Below the pieces are notes generated by a model that was not told the origin of the DNA, ran no database searches, and saw only the letters and a list, made by a program, of their open reading frames with translations. The position numbers and the translations under genes are program-made. DNA of 43,620 nucleotides from a virus, in the IMG/VR virus record IMGVR_UViG_3300005253_000068, positions 1 to 43,620 of that record, one strand, 5' to 3'. How positions within the stretch are numbered: position 1 is the first letter of the stretch; every line of letters starts with the position of its first letter. This document shows, in pieces, positions 16,009-23,533 of this stretch.

Positions 16009-16608
16009 ATGGAAATAAAATTTAACAAAAAAGAAGTGGCATTGGTCAAACGTCAAGCATCAGGAGCTATGACTGCTGCCCAATCACTTAAAATAAAAAC
16101 TAAAGAGGATCTCAAAAAGGGAGTAGAGCTTCTTACAAAAATCAAAACAGCATTGAAGCTCTTAAAAGAAAAAAAAGAAAAAACTACTAAACCAGCAAAT
16201 GCAATTCTTAAAGAGGCCAGAGAATTTTATAGACCACTTGAAGAAAGTTGCAAAGAAGCTGAAAGAATTGTCAAAGCAAAGATGATTGATTTTGATAATA
16301 AGGAGGAAGCAAAAGCTAAAATTAAAGAAGCTAAGATTTCAAAGCAAGTAGAAGATGGGGATTTGTCATTTAAAAAAGCAGCAGACAAACTAGAGAAAAT
16401 AATTCCTGAAAAGACAGTTAAAACTAAAGGCGGTGCATCAATTCAATATAGAACACGCAAAACTATTGAAATTACAGATGAAACAAAAATTCCAAGAAAC
16501 TACTTAAAACTTGATATGGTTAAAATCAGAACTGATGCTTTAGCTGGTAAAGTAATTCCAGGCGTAAAGGTTGTAGAAAGAAAAGAAGTAGCTGGTTCTA
16601 CTTACTAA
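16009..16608 (+). CDS. Coiled-coil protein upstream of the Rad52-like gene (Gp157-like)
   Basis: 199 aa. Residues 30-130 are Lys/Glu-rich coiled coil. The C-terminus has TKIPRNYLKLDMVKIRTDAL and IPGVKVVERKEV, a pattern (IPR.(Y/F)L...K.....G..IPG) seen in phage Gp157-like and recombination-associated coiled-coil proteins. It ends one base before the annealing protein gene, so the two probably form a recombination operon. Specific function unknown. Confidence 0.6.
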   Translation: MEIKFNKKEVALVKRQASGAMTAAQSLKIKTKEDLKKGVELLTKIKTALKLLKEKKEKTTKPANAILKEAREFYRPLEESCKEAERIVKAKMIDFDNKEEAKAKIKEAKISKQVEDGDLSFKKAADKLEKIIPEKTVKTKGGASIQYRTRKTIEITDETKIPRNYLKLDMVKIRTDALAGKVIPGVKVVERKEVAGSTY

Positions 16609-16609
16609 C

Positions 16610-17302
16610 ATGGCAAAAAAACCACAAAGACAAACAAGCAGAGCAATCATTATTAGGCCAGTAAAGCTTGCTGCAAGACAAAGAAAAACTATCGCTATTA
16701 GAACCCCTCTAGAGTTCATAAAACAAAGAAAGGGTAAGGGAGGCAAGACGTTCAGATACGTTGAAGGAGGATATGTTGTAGCGCGTCTAAACGAGATTTT
16801 CAGCCCTATTGGGTGGGATTTTTCAATCATAGATGAAAGAGTTGAAAAGAATGAAGTTGTTGTAAGAGGAAAGCTAATGATTAAGGATTATAAGCATGGT
16901 TATAGTGTTTCAAAGACTCAATATGGAACCAAGATAAGGAATACAGGAGTTCCACTTGGTGATACTTTAAAAGCAGCTGCAACAGATTGTCTTAAAAAGT
17001 GTGCTTCTCTATTTGGAATAGCTCTTGATGTTTACTGGCCAGATTTAGATAGAGCGTCAAAAGGGAATGGAGATGAGATAGTTATAGGTAAAACAAAGCC
17101 AACAACAAAGAGAATCAAGACAAAAGATTTAGTAGAATTTACTATGAACAAAATCAAGAATGAAGAGAATGGTGACATTCTTTACCGTATGATGCTAAAT
17201 ATTAGAAAACAAAAGGCTGGAAAATTACTTAGTCAAACAGCAAAAGACAAATTGATTAAGGCAATAATGGATAAGTTGGGAATGAAAAATGAAGAATTGT
17301 AA
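16610..17302 (+). CDS. Rad52/Rad22-family single-strand annealing protein
   Basis: 230 aa. Core Rad52-family signature: TFRYVEGGYVVARLNEIFSP and IGWDFSIIDERV at residues 48-78, then VPLGDTLKAAATDCLKKCAS at 114-133, leading to the helix of LFGIALDVYWP. These proteins form rings and anneal complementary single strands. With the nuclease downstream it makes a phage recombination pair (annealase plus exonuclease). The HNH gene at 17289 overlaps its 3' end and separates the pair. Confidence 0.85.
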   Translation: MAKKPQRQTSRAIIIRPVKLAARQRKTIAIRTPLEFIKQRKGKGGKTFRYVEGGYVVARLNEIFSPIGWDFSIIDERVEKNEVVVRGKLMIKDYKHGYSVSKTQYGTKIRNTGVPLGDTLKAAATDCLKKCASLFGIALDVYWPDLDRASKGNGDEIVIGKTKPTTKRIKTKDLVEFTMNKIKNEENGDILYRMMLNIRKQKAGKLLSQTAKDKLIKAIMDKLGMKNEEL

Positions 17303-17813
17303 AAAATATAGTAGGGGTAAGCACCCTAATAGTCATAAACACGGATTATTTAAAAAAGGACATAAAACGAATGTTGGTAGAGTTCCTTCTAAAAAGACAA
17401 GGGGAAAAATCAGTAAAGCAAACAAAGGAAAAGCACATAAGAAAGGATGGAACCATTCATCAATATCAAAAAAGAAAATGAGAGAAGAAAAGTTGGGAGA
17501 GAAAAATCCTCAATGGAAAGGTGGAATTACTCCATTGTATAAAAGAATATATCAATCTTTTAAATATCGACAATGGCGGTCAGATATTTTTACAAGAGAT
17601 GAGTTCACTTGTCAGGATTGTGGTAAGAATAAATGTTCAATAGTAGCTCATCACATTAAAGGATTTTCAGAGATAATATCAGAATATAAAATCAAAACGA
17701 TAGAACAAGCAATGAATTGTGATGAATTGTGGAACATAAATAATGGAAAGACTCTTTGTAAGAAGTGTCATAAAAAAACAGAAAGTTATGGCAAACATTT
17801 TGAAGAAAGATAA
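17289..17813 (+). CDS. HNH homing endonuclease with NUMOD3 motifs
   Basis: 174 aa. Glycine/lysine-rich NUMOD3-like start (SHKHGLFKKGHKTN, RGKISKANKGKAHK, KKKMREEKLGEKNPQWKGG), then an HNH with CQDCGKNKCSIVAHHIKGF and NNGKTLCKKCHKK (two zinc-knuckle Cys pairs). It is inserted between annealase and nuclease, overlapping the first by 14 bases and the nuclease start by about 26. Mobile DNA element, intact. Confidence 0.88.
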   Translation: MKNCKKYSRGKHPNSHKHGLFKKGHKTNVGRVPSKKTRGKISKANKGKAHKKGWNHSSISKKKMREEKLGEKNPQWKGGITPLYKRIYQSFKYRQWRSDIFTRDEFTCQDCGKNKCSIVAHHIKGFSEIISEYKIKTIEQAMNCDELWNINNGKTLCKKCHKKTESYGKHFEER

Positions 17814-18417
17814 TGCACTTCCTAGGGGATATCTTAGCTGGAGCCAGCTGAGCCTCTGGGAAAAGGATCCAAATCTCTATTATCAGATTTATATTGATGG
17901 AATGGATATGATTAGAACCCCTTATCTGAAACTAGGAACAAGATTAGATGAAGCAATCCAAAACGGCCAGGACGAGTTCGGAGATCCAATGATAAATTAT
18001 CTTGTGATAATGTTTCCAAAATATCCTAAAATGCAGTATCGAATAGAAATAGAATTTGAAGGTATTAACTTAGTTGGAGTATTAGACGGATTCAGCAGTT
18101 TAAGAAAGAAATTAGTAATAGGTGAATATAAGTCCGGACAGAAGTTTACTCAATCAAAAGCAGACAAGTTAGGCCAGTTAGATATGTATGCTTTACTGGT
18201 TTGGAAAAAGTTTGGAAGGTTGCCAGATAAAATTAAACTTCATTGGGCTGAAACAAAAGTTAAAGAGAACGAAGAGGGCAAAAAAGAAGTGTTCTTTACA
18301 GGAAAAATAAAGACATTTGAAACCACTAGAACAATGAAAAACCTTATCTTAATGGGTGGAAGAATACACAAGGCCTATAAAGAAATAAGTAAAATGTGGA
18401 AAGGATTTGGATATTAA
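17788..18417 (+). CDS. PD-(D/E)XK nuclease, likely recombination exonuclease
   Basis: About 209 aa from ATG 17788; an ATG at 17743 exists but reads through HNH sequence and is less likely. Features: RGYLSWSQLSLWEKDP, typical of the RecB-like/PDDEXK_1 start; GTRLDEA; GVLDGF and IGEYKSG carrying the Asp, Glu and Lys (about residues 100, 113, 115); GQLDMYALL, the QxxxY motif. A 5'-3' exonuclease partner for the Rad52-like annealase is the likely role. Its stop is followed at once by the clamp RNA at 18416. Confidence 0.82.
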   Translation: MANILKKDNALPRGYLSWSQLSLWEKDPNLYYQIYIDGMDMIRTPYLKLGTRLDEAIQNGQDEFGDPMINYLVIMFPKYPKMQYRIEIEFEGINLVGVLDGFSSLRKKLVIGEYKSGQKFTQSKADKLGQLDMYALLVWKKFGRLPDKIKLHWAETKVKENEEGKKEVFFTGKIKTFETTRTMKNLILMGGRIHKAYKEISKMWKGFGY

Positions 18418-18637
18418 GGATTTAAGTGAGAAATAGTACGGTGGGGGCGGTCTGGAAACAGATGCTACGGCAACGTCGTACGTTGGTCACTTTCAAACAA
18501 GCTTTACTCAGGCTTACCCGTATAATGGGCATGATGAGTAAGAAATGACGTCTTAGTTTGAAACACAGCACAACCCTGAATGCTGATGATGCATTCCTAA
18601 AGCAACATAGCAGGGACTATTTCTCGCCTAGGTTCTT
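18416..18637 (+). ncRNA. Clamp RNA element A with multi-branched cargo
   Basis: A 22-pair helix (18416-18437 with 18616-18637, one A.C mismatch) closes the element. Conserved clamp parts are GGATTTAAGTGAG on the 5' arm and CTCGCCTAGGTT on the 3' arm. Cargo helices: GTACG with CGTAC around two GNRA hairpins (TCTG-GAAA-CAGA and ACG-GCAA-CGT); TTTCAAAC with GTTTGAAA; inside it TTACTCA with TGAGTAA; CCCTG with CAGGG around GAATGC/GCATTC. No ORF fits. It precedes the initiator-like gene by 15 bases. No known RNA family recognised. Confidence 0.75.
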
Positions 18638-18652
18638 AAAAGAATAATAAAG

Positions 18653-19192
18653 ATGATTATGGAAAATCAAAAAGAACAAGCAAAAGAAATATTAACCTAT
18701 ACCTTGATAATACATAGAGCAAGAATAAGTCTTGGAATTACCTTTACAGAATATTGTTTAGCTGATTCAATTTATCACTTATCTAATAATCCAAGAGGTA
18801 AAATTCAAGGTTGGTGTACTGCTGCAAAAAAAACACTTGGTTTTTATGCCGGTATTAAAAGATGGCAAGTTAATAATCTTTTAAAAAAGCTTATTGAGAA
18901 AAAATTAGTAGAGAAAGACAAACAAACTTCTTATTTAAGAACAACTAATAAATGGTATGACAAAGTTATATTATTAAGAATGAGAATTAAGAATCAAACA
19001 GATAGTGTGAAAACCACACATATAGTAAAAAGGAAGCGAAAAAATCACACACCAATAGCGAAAAAATCACACACCAATAGCGAAAAAATCACACACAATA
19101 AATATAGTAATAAAGATAATATAAATATTAAAGGATTAAAAAAATTAAAAACGATTAAAGAATTAGTATTTTCTAAAGGTCGTAGTAAATAA
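18653..19192 (+). CDS. Replication initiator-like winged-helix protein
   Basis: 179 aa. The N-terminal ~110 residues resemble a phage replication-protein winged helix (ILTYTLIIHRARISLGITFTE, KTLGFYAGIKRWQVNNLLKK, LIEKKLVEKDKQTSYLRTTN). After it comes a basic linker coded by the iteron repeats (19035-19100), then a short tail. Lambda O has the same plan, with origin repeats inside the initiator gene. No helicase loader or polymerase follows, so host replication enzymes are presumably recruited. The start could also be the second Met (18659). Confidence 0.65.
   Translation: MIMENQKEQAKEILTYTLIIHRARISLGITFTEYCLADSIYHLSNNPRGKIQGWCTAAKKTLGFYAGIKRWQVNNLLKKLIEKKLVEKDKQTSYLRTTNKWYDKVILLRMRIKNQTDSVKTTHIVKRKRKNHTPIAKKSHTNSEKITHNKYSNKDNINIKGLKKLKTIKELVFSKGRSK
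19035..19100 (+). repeat. Iteron array, candidate origin of replication
   Basis: A 22-base unit (AGCGAAAAAATCACACACCA plus AT) occurs at 19035-19056 and 19057-19078 exactly, and a third copy at 19079-19100 matches over its first 18 bases. Upstream, GTGTGAAAACCACAC (about 19006-19020) is an inverted repeat sharing the CACAC core. AT-rich DNA follows downstream. Iterons inside an initiator-like gene are a classic origin layout. Confidence 0.65.
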
Positions 19193-19208
19193 TTAAGCGA
19201 ACAAAATT

Positions 19209-19406
19209 ATGACAAAACAAATTTTTAATCTAGGTAAGTGGTATACAATTATATGCTTCGGTTCAAGTGCTTTACTGAATCTCTTTAGTTTTACTTCGGT
19301 AGGAACTTTTGCTTTCTTCATACTTCTGCCTACAATAATTTGGCTATTCAGTTTGAAACTTATCACAGAAAAACAAAAAGAAGAGATAGAAATTAAAGTT
19401 AAGTAA
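19209..19406 (+). CDS. Small two-TM membrane protein
   Basis: 65 aa with hydrophobic runs YTIICFGSSALLNLFSF and GTFAFFILLPTIIWLFSL, then a charged tail. It starts after an AAATT leader. Function unknown; its position near origin and YopX genes suggests an early accessory role. Confidence 0.55.
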   Translation: MTKQIFNLGKWYTIICFGSSALLNLFSFTSVGTFAFFILLPTIIWLFSLKLITEKQKEEIEIKVK

Positions 19407-19408
19407 TT

Positions 19409-19801
19409 ATGAATCAAAGAGAAACAAAATATAGAGCTTGGGATAGAATAAGAAAAAAAATGTATTATTCAGCAAAGTTTGAATTTATTATTTATTCTAC
19501 AATGTGGTTTGTGCGCGATCGGATTAGTAAAGATATATTACTTGATATAGGCAGTGGGATTTTAATGCAATACGTTGGCTCAAAAGACAAGAATAAAGTT
19601 GAGATATATGGAGGGGATATTGTTGAGAATAAAGAATGGGGAAAAGGAATTGTTATTTGGGATGAAATAGGGTTTGATATTGAATCAATTAAATGGAAAA
19701 GAAGAAGTTTATCGGATTGGGATTTGCCAGATTTTTTAAAGAAAGGTGAAGTCATCGGCGATATATATAAAAATAAAGACTTGTTAAAAAATGGAAAATA
19801 A
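19409..19801 (+). CDS. yopX-like: YopX family protein
   Basis: 130 aa with the YopX pattern: KYRAWDRIRKKMYYSAKF at the start, then MQYVGSKDKNKVEIYGGDIV, a GIVIWDE strand and the closing GEVIGDIYKNKDLLK. This family is widespread in phages and has no settled function. Full length for the family. Confidence 0.88.
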   Translation: MNQRETKYRAWDRIRKKMYYSAKFEFIIYSTMWFVRDRISKDILLDIGSGILMQYVGSKDKNKVEIYGGDIVENKEWGKGIVIWDEIGFDIESIKWKRRSLSDWDLPDFLKKGEVIGDIYKNKDLLKNGK

Positions 19802-19845
19802 ACACCGCCCATAACTAATAGCTACATTCAACAAACTCAAGAAAA

Positions 19846-19938
19846 ATGGCTTATTTAAAAGTCATAGGACTTACGAAGAGTGGGAAAAAAGAAATGAAAA
19901 AAAAGAAGAAAAACCTAAAAAGAAAAAATGAAAATTGA
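19846..19938 (+). CDS. Possible 30-aa basic peptide
   Basis: Open frame from an ATG preceded by an A-rich leader, ending in the next gene (11-base overlap). Sequence starts MAYLKVIGLTKSGKKE and becomes almost pure Lys/Arg/Asn. It may be a nucleic-acid-binding peptide or simply the leader of the gene at 19928. Confidence 0.3.
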   Translation: MAYLKVIGLTKSGKKEMKKKKKNLKRKNEN

Positions 19939-20380
19939 AGATATATTTTTCTGTCTTTGTCTGGGATTCTTAATAGCTACTTTGCTAGTCATTTTTAGTG
20001 GTTATTTTACAGGGTGTAATTTTGCTAAAAATAATTATTCAAGTTTAATGACTAAAAATTTAATAAACGAAAGCGCTTTATCGGAATGTAGAAGAGAAGG
20101 TATAAAATATAACTTATTTCAACACGCACTTTCAAAGATAGGCAAAAGACCTTATACCGATGAATATAATTGCCTAGATCACGCCAAAGATTTAGTAAAA
20201 GAATTAGAAAAGGTCGATATATCAAGTAGTATTCTTATTAACGAGGATAGGAGCCATTCTTTAGTAGCAGTTTGGATAGAATCAACTAACGGTCAATTTG
20301 TCAGTCCAAATTATGATTTTAAAATCTTAGAAGTCAGAGATGGGGATATGAAAGTTATGTGTCATGTAGATTATAAATAA
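19928..20380 (+). CDS. Membrane-anchored or lipoprotein-like cysteine-peptidase-like protein
   Basis: 150 aa. Hydrophobic N-terminus (residues 6-27) ending GYFTGC with Cys30 as a possible lipid or anchor site. The C-terminal half reads like a small transglutaminase/papain-like core: YNCLDHAKDLVKELEK with Cys82 at a helix start, SHSLVAVWIES with His110 on a strand, and FVSPNYDF with Asn/Asp after it. This Cys-His-Asp/Asn order matches transglutaminase-like peptidases, but similarity is weak and the substrate unknown. It would act outside the membrane. Confidence 0.5.
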   Translation: MKIEDIFFCLCLGFLIATLLVIFSGYFTGCNFAKNNYSSLMTKNLINESALSECRREGIKYNLFQHALSKIGKRPYTDEYNCLDHAKDLVKELEKVDISSSILINEDRSHSLVAVWIESTNGQFVSPNYDFKILEVRDGDMKVMCHVDYK

Positions 20381-20381
20381 A

Positions 20382-20777
20382 ATGAAAATCATAACTCCAA
20401 ATTGGAAAAAGCAGGCCAGAAAGAAAAAAAGATTGCGAAAAGAAGCTCTTAAATGGTGGAAAATTAGAATCATTGAAAAAGCTCATTATTCTTGTGAACT
20501 TTGTGGTGGACATTGGAAGATAACAGCTCATCATTTCTATTTTAAAAGCGCGGCAATACATTTACTTTTAGATTTAGATAATGGGATATGTTTGTGTGGA
20601 AAGTGTCACTCTGCTCTTCATTGGAACGGCAAAGACCAAAAATTAGTAGAAGACAAGATAATCGTTATTAGGGGTAAAAAATGGCACAATAGATTGACGA
20701 AAAAAGCTAAAAATTATCCTAAATCAGGTTTTCAAACAATCGGTTATTATCAAGATATAATAAAGAAATTAACTTAA
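20382..20777 (+). CDS. HNH endonuclease
   Basis: 131 aa. A basic helical N-terminus (KKQARKKKRLRKEALKWWK) is followed by a zinc-knuckle HNH: CELCGGHWKITAHHFYF and GICLCGKCHSALHW. No NUMOD repeats, and it does not overlap its neighbours, unlike the three NUMOD3-type or junction copies. Could be a homing nuclease or a packaging/recombination nuclease. Confidence 0.85.
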   Translation: MKIITPNWKKQARKKKRLRKEALKWWKIRIIEKAHYSCELCGGHWKITAHHFYFKSAAIHLLLDLDNGICLCGKCHSALHWNGKDQKLVEDKIIVIRGKKWHNRLTKKAKNYPKSGFQTIGYYQDIIKKLT

Positions 20778-20781
20778 AATT

Positions 20782-21030
20782 ATGGTTGAAGCAATAAGAG
20801 GGAAAATACAATTATGTATTCATTGCAACGACAAGGCTGTGGGAAGTAGCAAGTTTTGTGCTAATTGTAAAACCGCAGAAGGAAGAAGAGAAATGGACGA
20901 AGCTAATGTAAAGCATTTCAAGGATCATAGATTAGAATATCATTGTGTTTATTGTGAAGGTCAAGTAAGAGAAAGAGAGGAAAAGGCTGAAAGAGATAAA
21001 AGGTTTTCTGGGGTAGAGTCAACTAATTAA
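20782..21030 (+). CDS. Small zinc-finger-like protein
   Basis: 82 aa with CIHC...CANC (treble-clef-like pairs near residues 12 and 26) and a further HCVYC pair near 54, with charged helices between. DNA- or RNA-binding role is likely from the metal-binding pairs only. Confidence 0.6.
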   Translation: MVEAIRGKIQLCIHCNDKAVGSSKFCANCKTAEGRREMDEANVKHFKDHRLEYHCVYCEGQVREREEKAERDKRFSGVESTN

Positions 21031-21048
21031 CTAATTAAAATAAAAGAT

Positions 21049-21564
21049 ATGTTTTCAAATGTAAAATCATACAAAAATACAACTATTAGCTCGGATAAAT
21101 CTCAAGCTCAAATAATGAAGTTGTTGAGGGAAAAAGACATTCAAGATACTCGTTTCACTAATATTTCTTATGAAACTGCTGTGAGGGCAGGAATGAAAAT
21201 GCATGAAGATACTTGTGCTATAATGCTTGAGTTTTTCAAACCAATTACTTTATCAGATGGAGTTGGGGGAACTATTCCTGTAAGAATTATTATTCCTAAT
21301 ATCCCAGCAGACGAGAAAAAAAAGAATCAGGCATATAGAATCTTCTATTGGTATCTAAAAACCAAATTTGAAGCCATTGAGACGGGTCTAATTGAATTTG
21401 AGCAGGAGTTTATGCCTCATATTGCTTTAGGTAAAAGTGGGGGAGTTGGAACTGTTTGGAATCAATTTAAAAATAAAATCCTGCCAAGAATTTTAAAAGG
21501 TGAAGTTAGTGATATTAGTTTATTAGAAGCTCCTAAAAAAAAGAAAGATGACAACGAAAATTAA
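21049..21564 (+). CDS. Conserved-looking phage protein, unknown function
   Basis: 171 aa, soluble alpha/beta. A central RIFYWYLKTKFEAIETGLIE helix followed by FEQEFMPHIAL is a pattern I associate with early proteins of phages of environmental bacteria and archaea. The C-terminus ends in a basic/acidic tail (APKKKKDDNEN), as in single-strand-binding-type proteins, but no OB-fold can be demonstrated. Leader AATTAAAATAAAAGATATG resembles those after the clamp RNAs. Confidence 0.6.
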   Translation: MFSNVKSYKNTTISSDKSQAQIMKLLREKDIQDTRFTNISYETAVRAGMKMHEDTCAIMLEFFKPITLSDGVGGTIPVRIIIPNIPADEKKKNQAYRIFYWYLKTKFEAIETGLIEFEQEFMPHIALGKSGGVGTVWNQFKNKILPRILKGEVSDISLLEAPKKKKDDNEN

Positions 21565-21757
21565 AATAATAAACAAAAAGGAAGATGAGGCATTTTACAA
21601 AGTGGCAAAAAGTATTGCTGATTTTATGGAATTAAAGGGTTGGAAGGTCTTGATCATAGCTGGTATAAGGGTTCAAAAACAACCGCTGTCCTTAAAATAT
21701 AATTACGAACTTATTATTAAATTTACTGGGAAAAAAATTCTTAAAAAGATTAACTAA
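21548..21757 (+). CDS. Hypothetical small basic protein
   Basis: 69 aa, overlapping the previous gene by 17 bases. Alpha/beta with KSIADFMELKGWKVLIIAGIRV and a YNYELIIKFTGKK strand. No family recognised. Confidence 0.6.
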   Translation: MTTKIKIINKKEDEAFYKVAKSIADFMELKGWKVLIIAGIRVQKQPLSLKYNYELIIKFTGKKILKKIN

Positions 21758-21770
21758 CTAAATAAGAATT

Positions 21771-22100
21771 ATGGCAAAAGAAATATTAAAAAACGAAAAG
21801 AAAATCTCAGAAATCAAAACAAAGCTTGAGGGTGTTATTAAAAGAAGAAGTGATTTTTTTCTTAGTGCTTGGGTGCCTTGTCTTATTACTCTTTTACTTT
21901 TTAAGTTAATTGAGCAAAAACCTACAAAACAGATTATAGGAAATGAAATAGTTAATAAAGATTCTCAACGATTAGATTTTTTAATTGAATGGTTAGGTCA
22001 TAATGATACGCTTGATGATTCTGGAATAGATAACTGGTTTAATGAAAAAGATGCAAGAGAAAAAATTGATGAAGCTATTATTCAATCTAAAGATAACTAA
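21771..22100 (+). CDS. Hypothetical protein with one hydrophobic segment
   Basis: 109 aa. Charged N-terminal helix, then a possible membrane helix (FFLSAWVPCLITLLLFKLIE, about residues 29-48), then an acidic soluble tail (FLIEWLGHNDTLDDSGIDNW). Directly before RtcB in the same transcription unit. Confidence 0.55.
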   Translation: MAKEILKNEKKISEIKTKLEGVIKRRSDFFLSAWVPCLITLLLFKLIEQKPTKQIIGNEIVNKDSQRLDFLIEWLGHNDTLDDSGIDNWFNEKDAREKIDEAIIQSKDN

Positions 22101-22116
22101 TTAACCAAATAAAATT

Positions 22117-23286
22117 ATGGAAAACGTTATTTCAACAGAAAAATTACCGATAAAATTGTGGTTAAATGACATAGAAGATGGAGCATTAGAACAAGCCAAA
22201 AATCTTGCCAATCTTCCTTATATTTATAAGCACATAGCTATTATGCCAGATTCTCATCAGGGCTACGGAATGCCTATTGGAGGAGTTATGGCTACTCAAG
22301 GGGTTATAGTTCCTAACGCAGTTGGTGTTGATATTGGCTGCGGAATGTGTGCGGTCAAAACTTCTTTAACAGAAATTGATACAGAAACTCTTAAAAAAAT
22401 AATGGGAGAGATTAGAAAAGTGATTCCTGTTGGATTTAATAAACATAAAGAAAAGCAAGATGATTTAGTAATGCCCAGATATGATAAGTTAGATGATATG
22501 CCAATTGTTCGTACAGAATATGGCAATGCTTTAAAGTCTATTGGAACTCTTGGAGGAGGCAATCATTTTATAGAAATTCAAAAAGGTTCAGATGGTTTTA
22601 TTTGGATAATGATACATTCAGGTAGCAGGAATTTAGGATTTAAAGTTGCTGCACATTATAACAAGTCTGCGATTAGATTAAATGAAAAATGGCATAGCAA
22701 AGTTCCTAAAAAATGGGAATTAGCATTTTTACCTATTGAAACCAAAGAAGGGTTAACATATTTAAGAGAAATGCAATATGCAGTAGATTTTGCTTTAGCT
22801 AATAGGAAGTTGATGATGGATAGGGTTTTAGATATTTTTTGTAAAGAATATAGTAGTAGATGGAGTTTTGCACCAATGATAAACATAGCCCATAACTATG
22901 CTTCTTTAGAACATCATTTTGGCAAAGATGTATGGATTCACAGGAAAGGAGCTACTTTAGCCAGAGAAGGAACTGTTGGAATTATCCCGGGATCACAAGG
23001 AACAAATAGTTATATTGTTGAAGGTAGGGGAAATTTTGATAGCTTTAAGTCTTGTTCTCACGGAGCTGGAAGAAAGATGGGCAGGAAAGATGCTCAAAGG
23101 CGATTGAATTTAGATGAAGAAGTTAAAAATTTAAACGACAAAGGTATTATCCATTCTATTAGAAGTGTTAGAGATTTAGATGAAGCTCCTGGTAGTTATA
23201 AAGATATTGATGTTGTGATGAAAAATCAAGAAGATTTAGTTGACATTTCAGTAGAGTTAAGACCATTAGCAGTTATTAAAGGATAA
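22117..23286 (+). CDS. rtcB: RtcB-type RNA-splicing ligase
   Basis: 389 aa, near the normal bacterial length. All main RtcB motifs are present: PDSHQGYGMPIGG (44-56), VGVDIGCGM with the manganese Asp72 and Cys75, GGGNHF (146-151), HSGSRNLG (167-174), HNYAS (259-263), HRKGAT (275-280) and CSHGAGR with the guanylylated His315. The enzyme joins 2',3'-cyclic-phosphate ends to 5'-OH ends with GTP, repairing cleaved tRNA or rRNA and circularising RNA. It is followed within 20 bases by a 20-bp RNA helix (23302) and surrounded by clamp RNAs. Phage use against host RNases or for its own RNAs is inference. Confidence 0.95.
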   Translation: MENVISTEKLPIKLWLNDIEDGALEQAKNLANLPYIYKHIAIMPDSHQGYGMPIGGVMATQGVIVPNAVGVDIGCGMCAVKTSLTEIDTETLKKIMGEIRKVIPVGFNKHKEKQDDLVMPRYDKLDDMPIVRTEYGNALKSIGTLGGGNHFIEIQKGSDGFIWIMIHSGSRNLGFKVAAHYNKSAIRLNEKWHSKVPKKWELAFLPIETKEGLTYLREMQYAVDFALANRKLMMDRVLDIFCKEYSSRWSFAPMINIAHNYASLEHHFGKDVWIHRKGATLAREGTVGIIPGSQGTNSYIVEGRGNFDSFKSCSHGAGRKMGRKDAQRRLNLDEEVKNLNDKGIIHSIRSVRDLDEAPGSYKDIDVVMKNQEDLVDISVELRPLAVIKG

Positions 23287-23301
23287 GTTGCACAAGCGTT
23301 A

Positions 23302-23409
23302 TTGATAGTTCTTTTTTGGGGGAGAGAGCCGTATGAGGTTAAAGGTCTAACTTAACCATAACCCAGTAGATTAGTAATCTTACGGACTTCCCCAAAAGAG
23401 AATTATCAA
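23302..23409 (+). ncRNA. Structured RNA B with 20-bp closing helix and three-way junction
   Basis: 23302-23321 pairs with 23390-23409 over 20 base pairs with two G.T wobbles and no mismatch. Inside, CCGTA with TACGG encloses two hairpins: GGTTAA with TTAACC, and AGATT with AATCT (3-base loop). The single strand before the second hairpin reads ATAACCCAGTAGATT, close to ATAGCCCAGTAGGTT in element C. It starts 15 bases after the rtcB stop. No ORF fits. The known alternatives (terminator, riboswitch) do not match; no T-run follows. Confidence 0.7.
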
Positions 23410-23435
23410 GGTACTCTGAAAAATGGGAGTACCTT
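23408..23435 (+). ncRNA. Hairpin AAGGTACTC/GAGTACCTT, shared with 41756-41783
   Basis: Perfect nine-base arms (23408-23416 and 23427-23435) around a ten-base loop. Nearly the same arms recur upstream of the signal-peptide gene at 41843. It overlaps the foot of RNA B by two bases. No T-tract follows, so not a typical terminator; a protein- or RNase-recognition hairpin is possible. Confidence 0.55.
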
Positions 23436-23450
23436 CCAACAAGTATTAAC

Positions 23451-23478
23451 TTTAGTGACAGTGCGCACTGTCATTAAA
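23451..23478. repeat. Long palindrome with perfect 18-base core
   Basis: TGACAGTGCGCACTGTCA (23456-23473) is a perfect palindrome, extended by five further bases on each side with one G/T mismatch. It could be an operator for a dimeric protein such as the small HTH protein, or an RNA hairpin. It lies in the RNA-rich gap after rtcB. Confidence 0.6.
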
Positions 23479-23502
23479 GAAAAATTAAGGCAAATTGAAG
23501 AA

Positions 23503-23533
23503 AGAGAATCTAAAAGCATCGCCTAAGTCCTCA
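23503..23533 (+). ncRNA. Possible empty clamp element
   Basis: GAGAATCTA can pair with TAAGTCCTC (7 of 9 positions) around only AAAGCATCGCC. The 3' arm and what follows are identical to the 3' flank of element C for 47 bases (23519-23565 = 24416-24462). This looks like a clamp without cargo, or a remnant after cargo loss, sitting 32 bases before the next ATG. Confidence 0.4.

Noticed and set aside
18583-18589. CTGATGA at 18583 and at 30886 as hammerhead ribozyme cores
   Set aside because: The expected stem II plus GAAA and cleavage-site strand do not follow in the right order; 18583 lies in the loop of the GAATGC/GCATTC hairpin.
19035-19100. CRISPR array
   Set aside because: The 22-base repeats are directly adjacent without spacers and lie in a coding gene; they are iterons.
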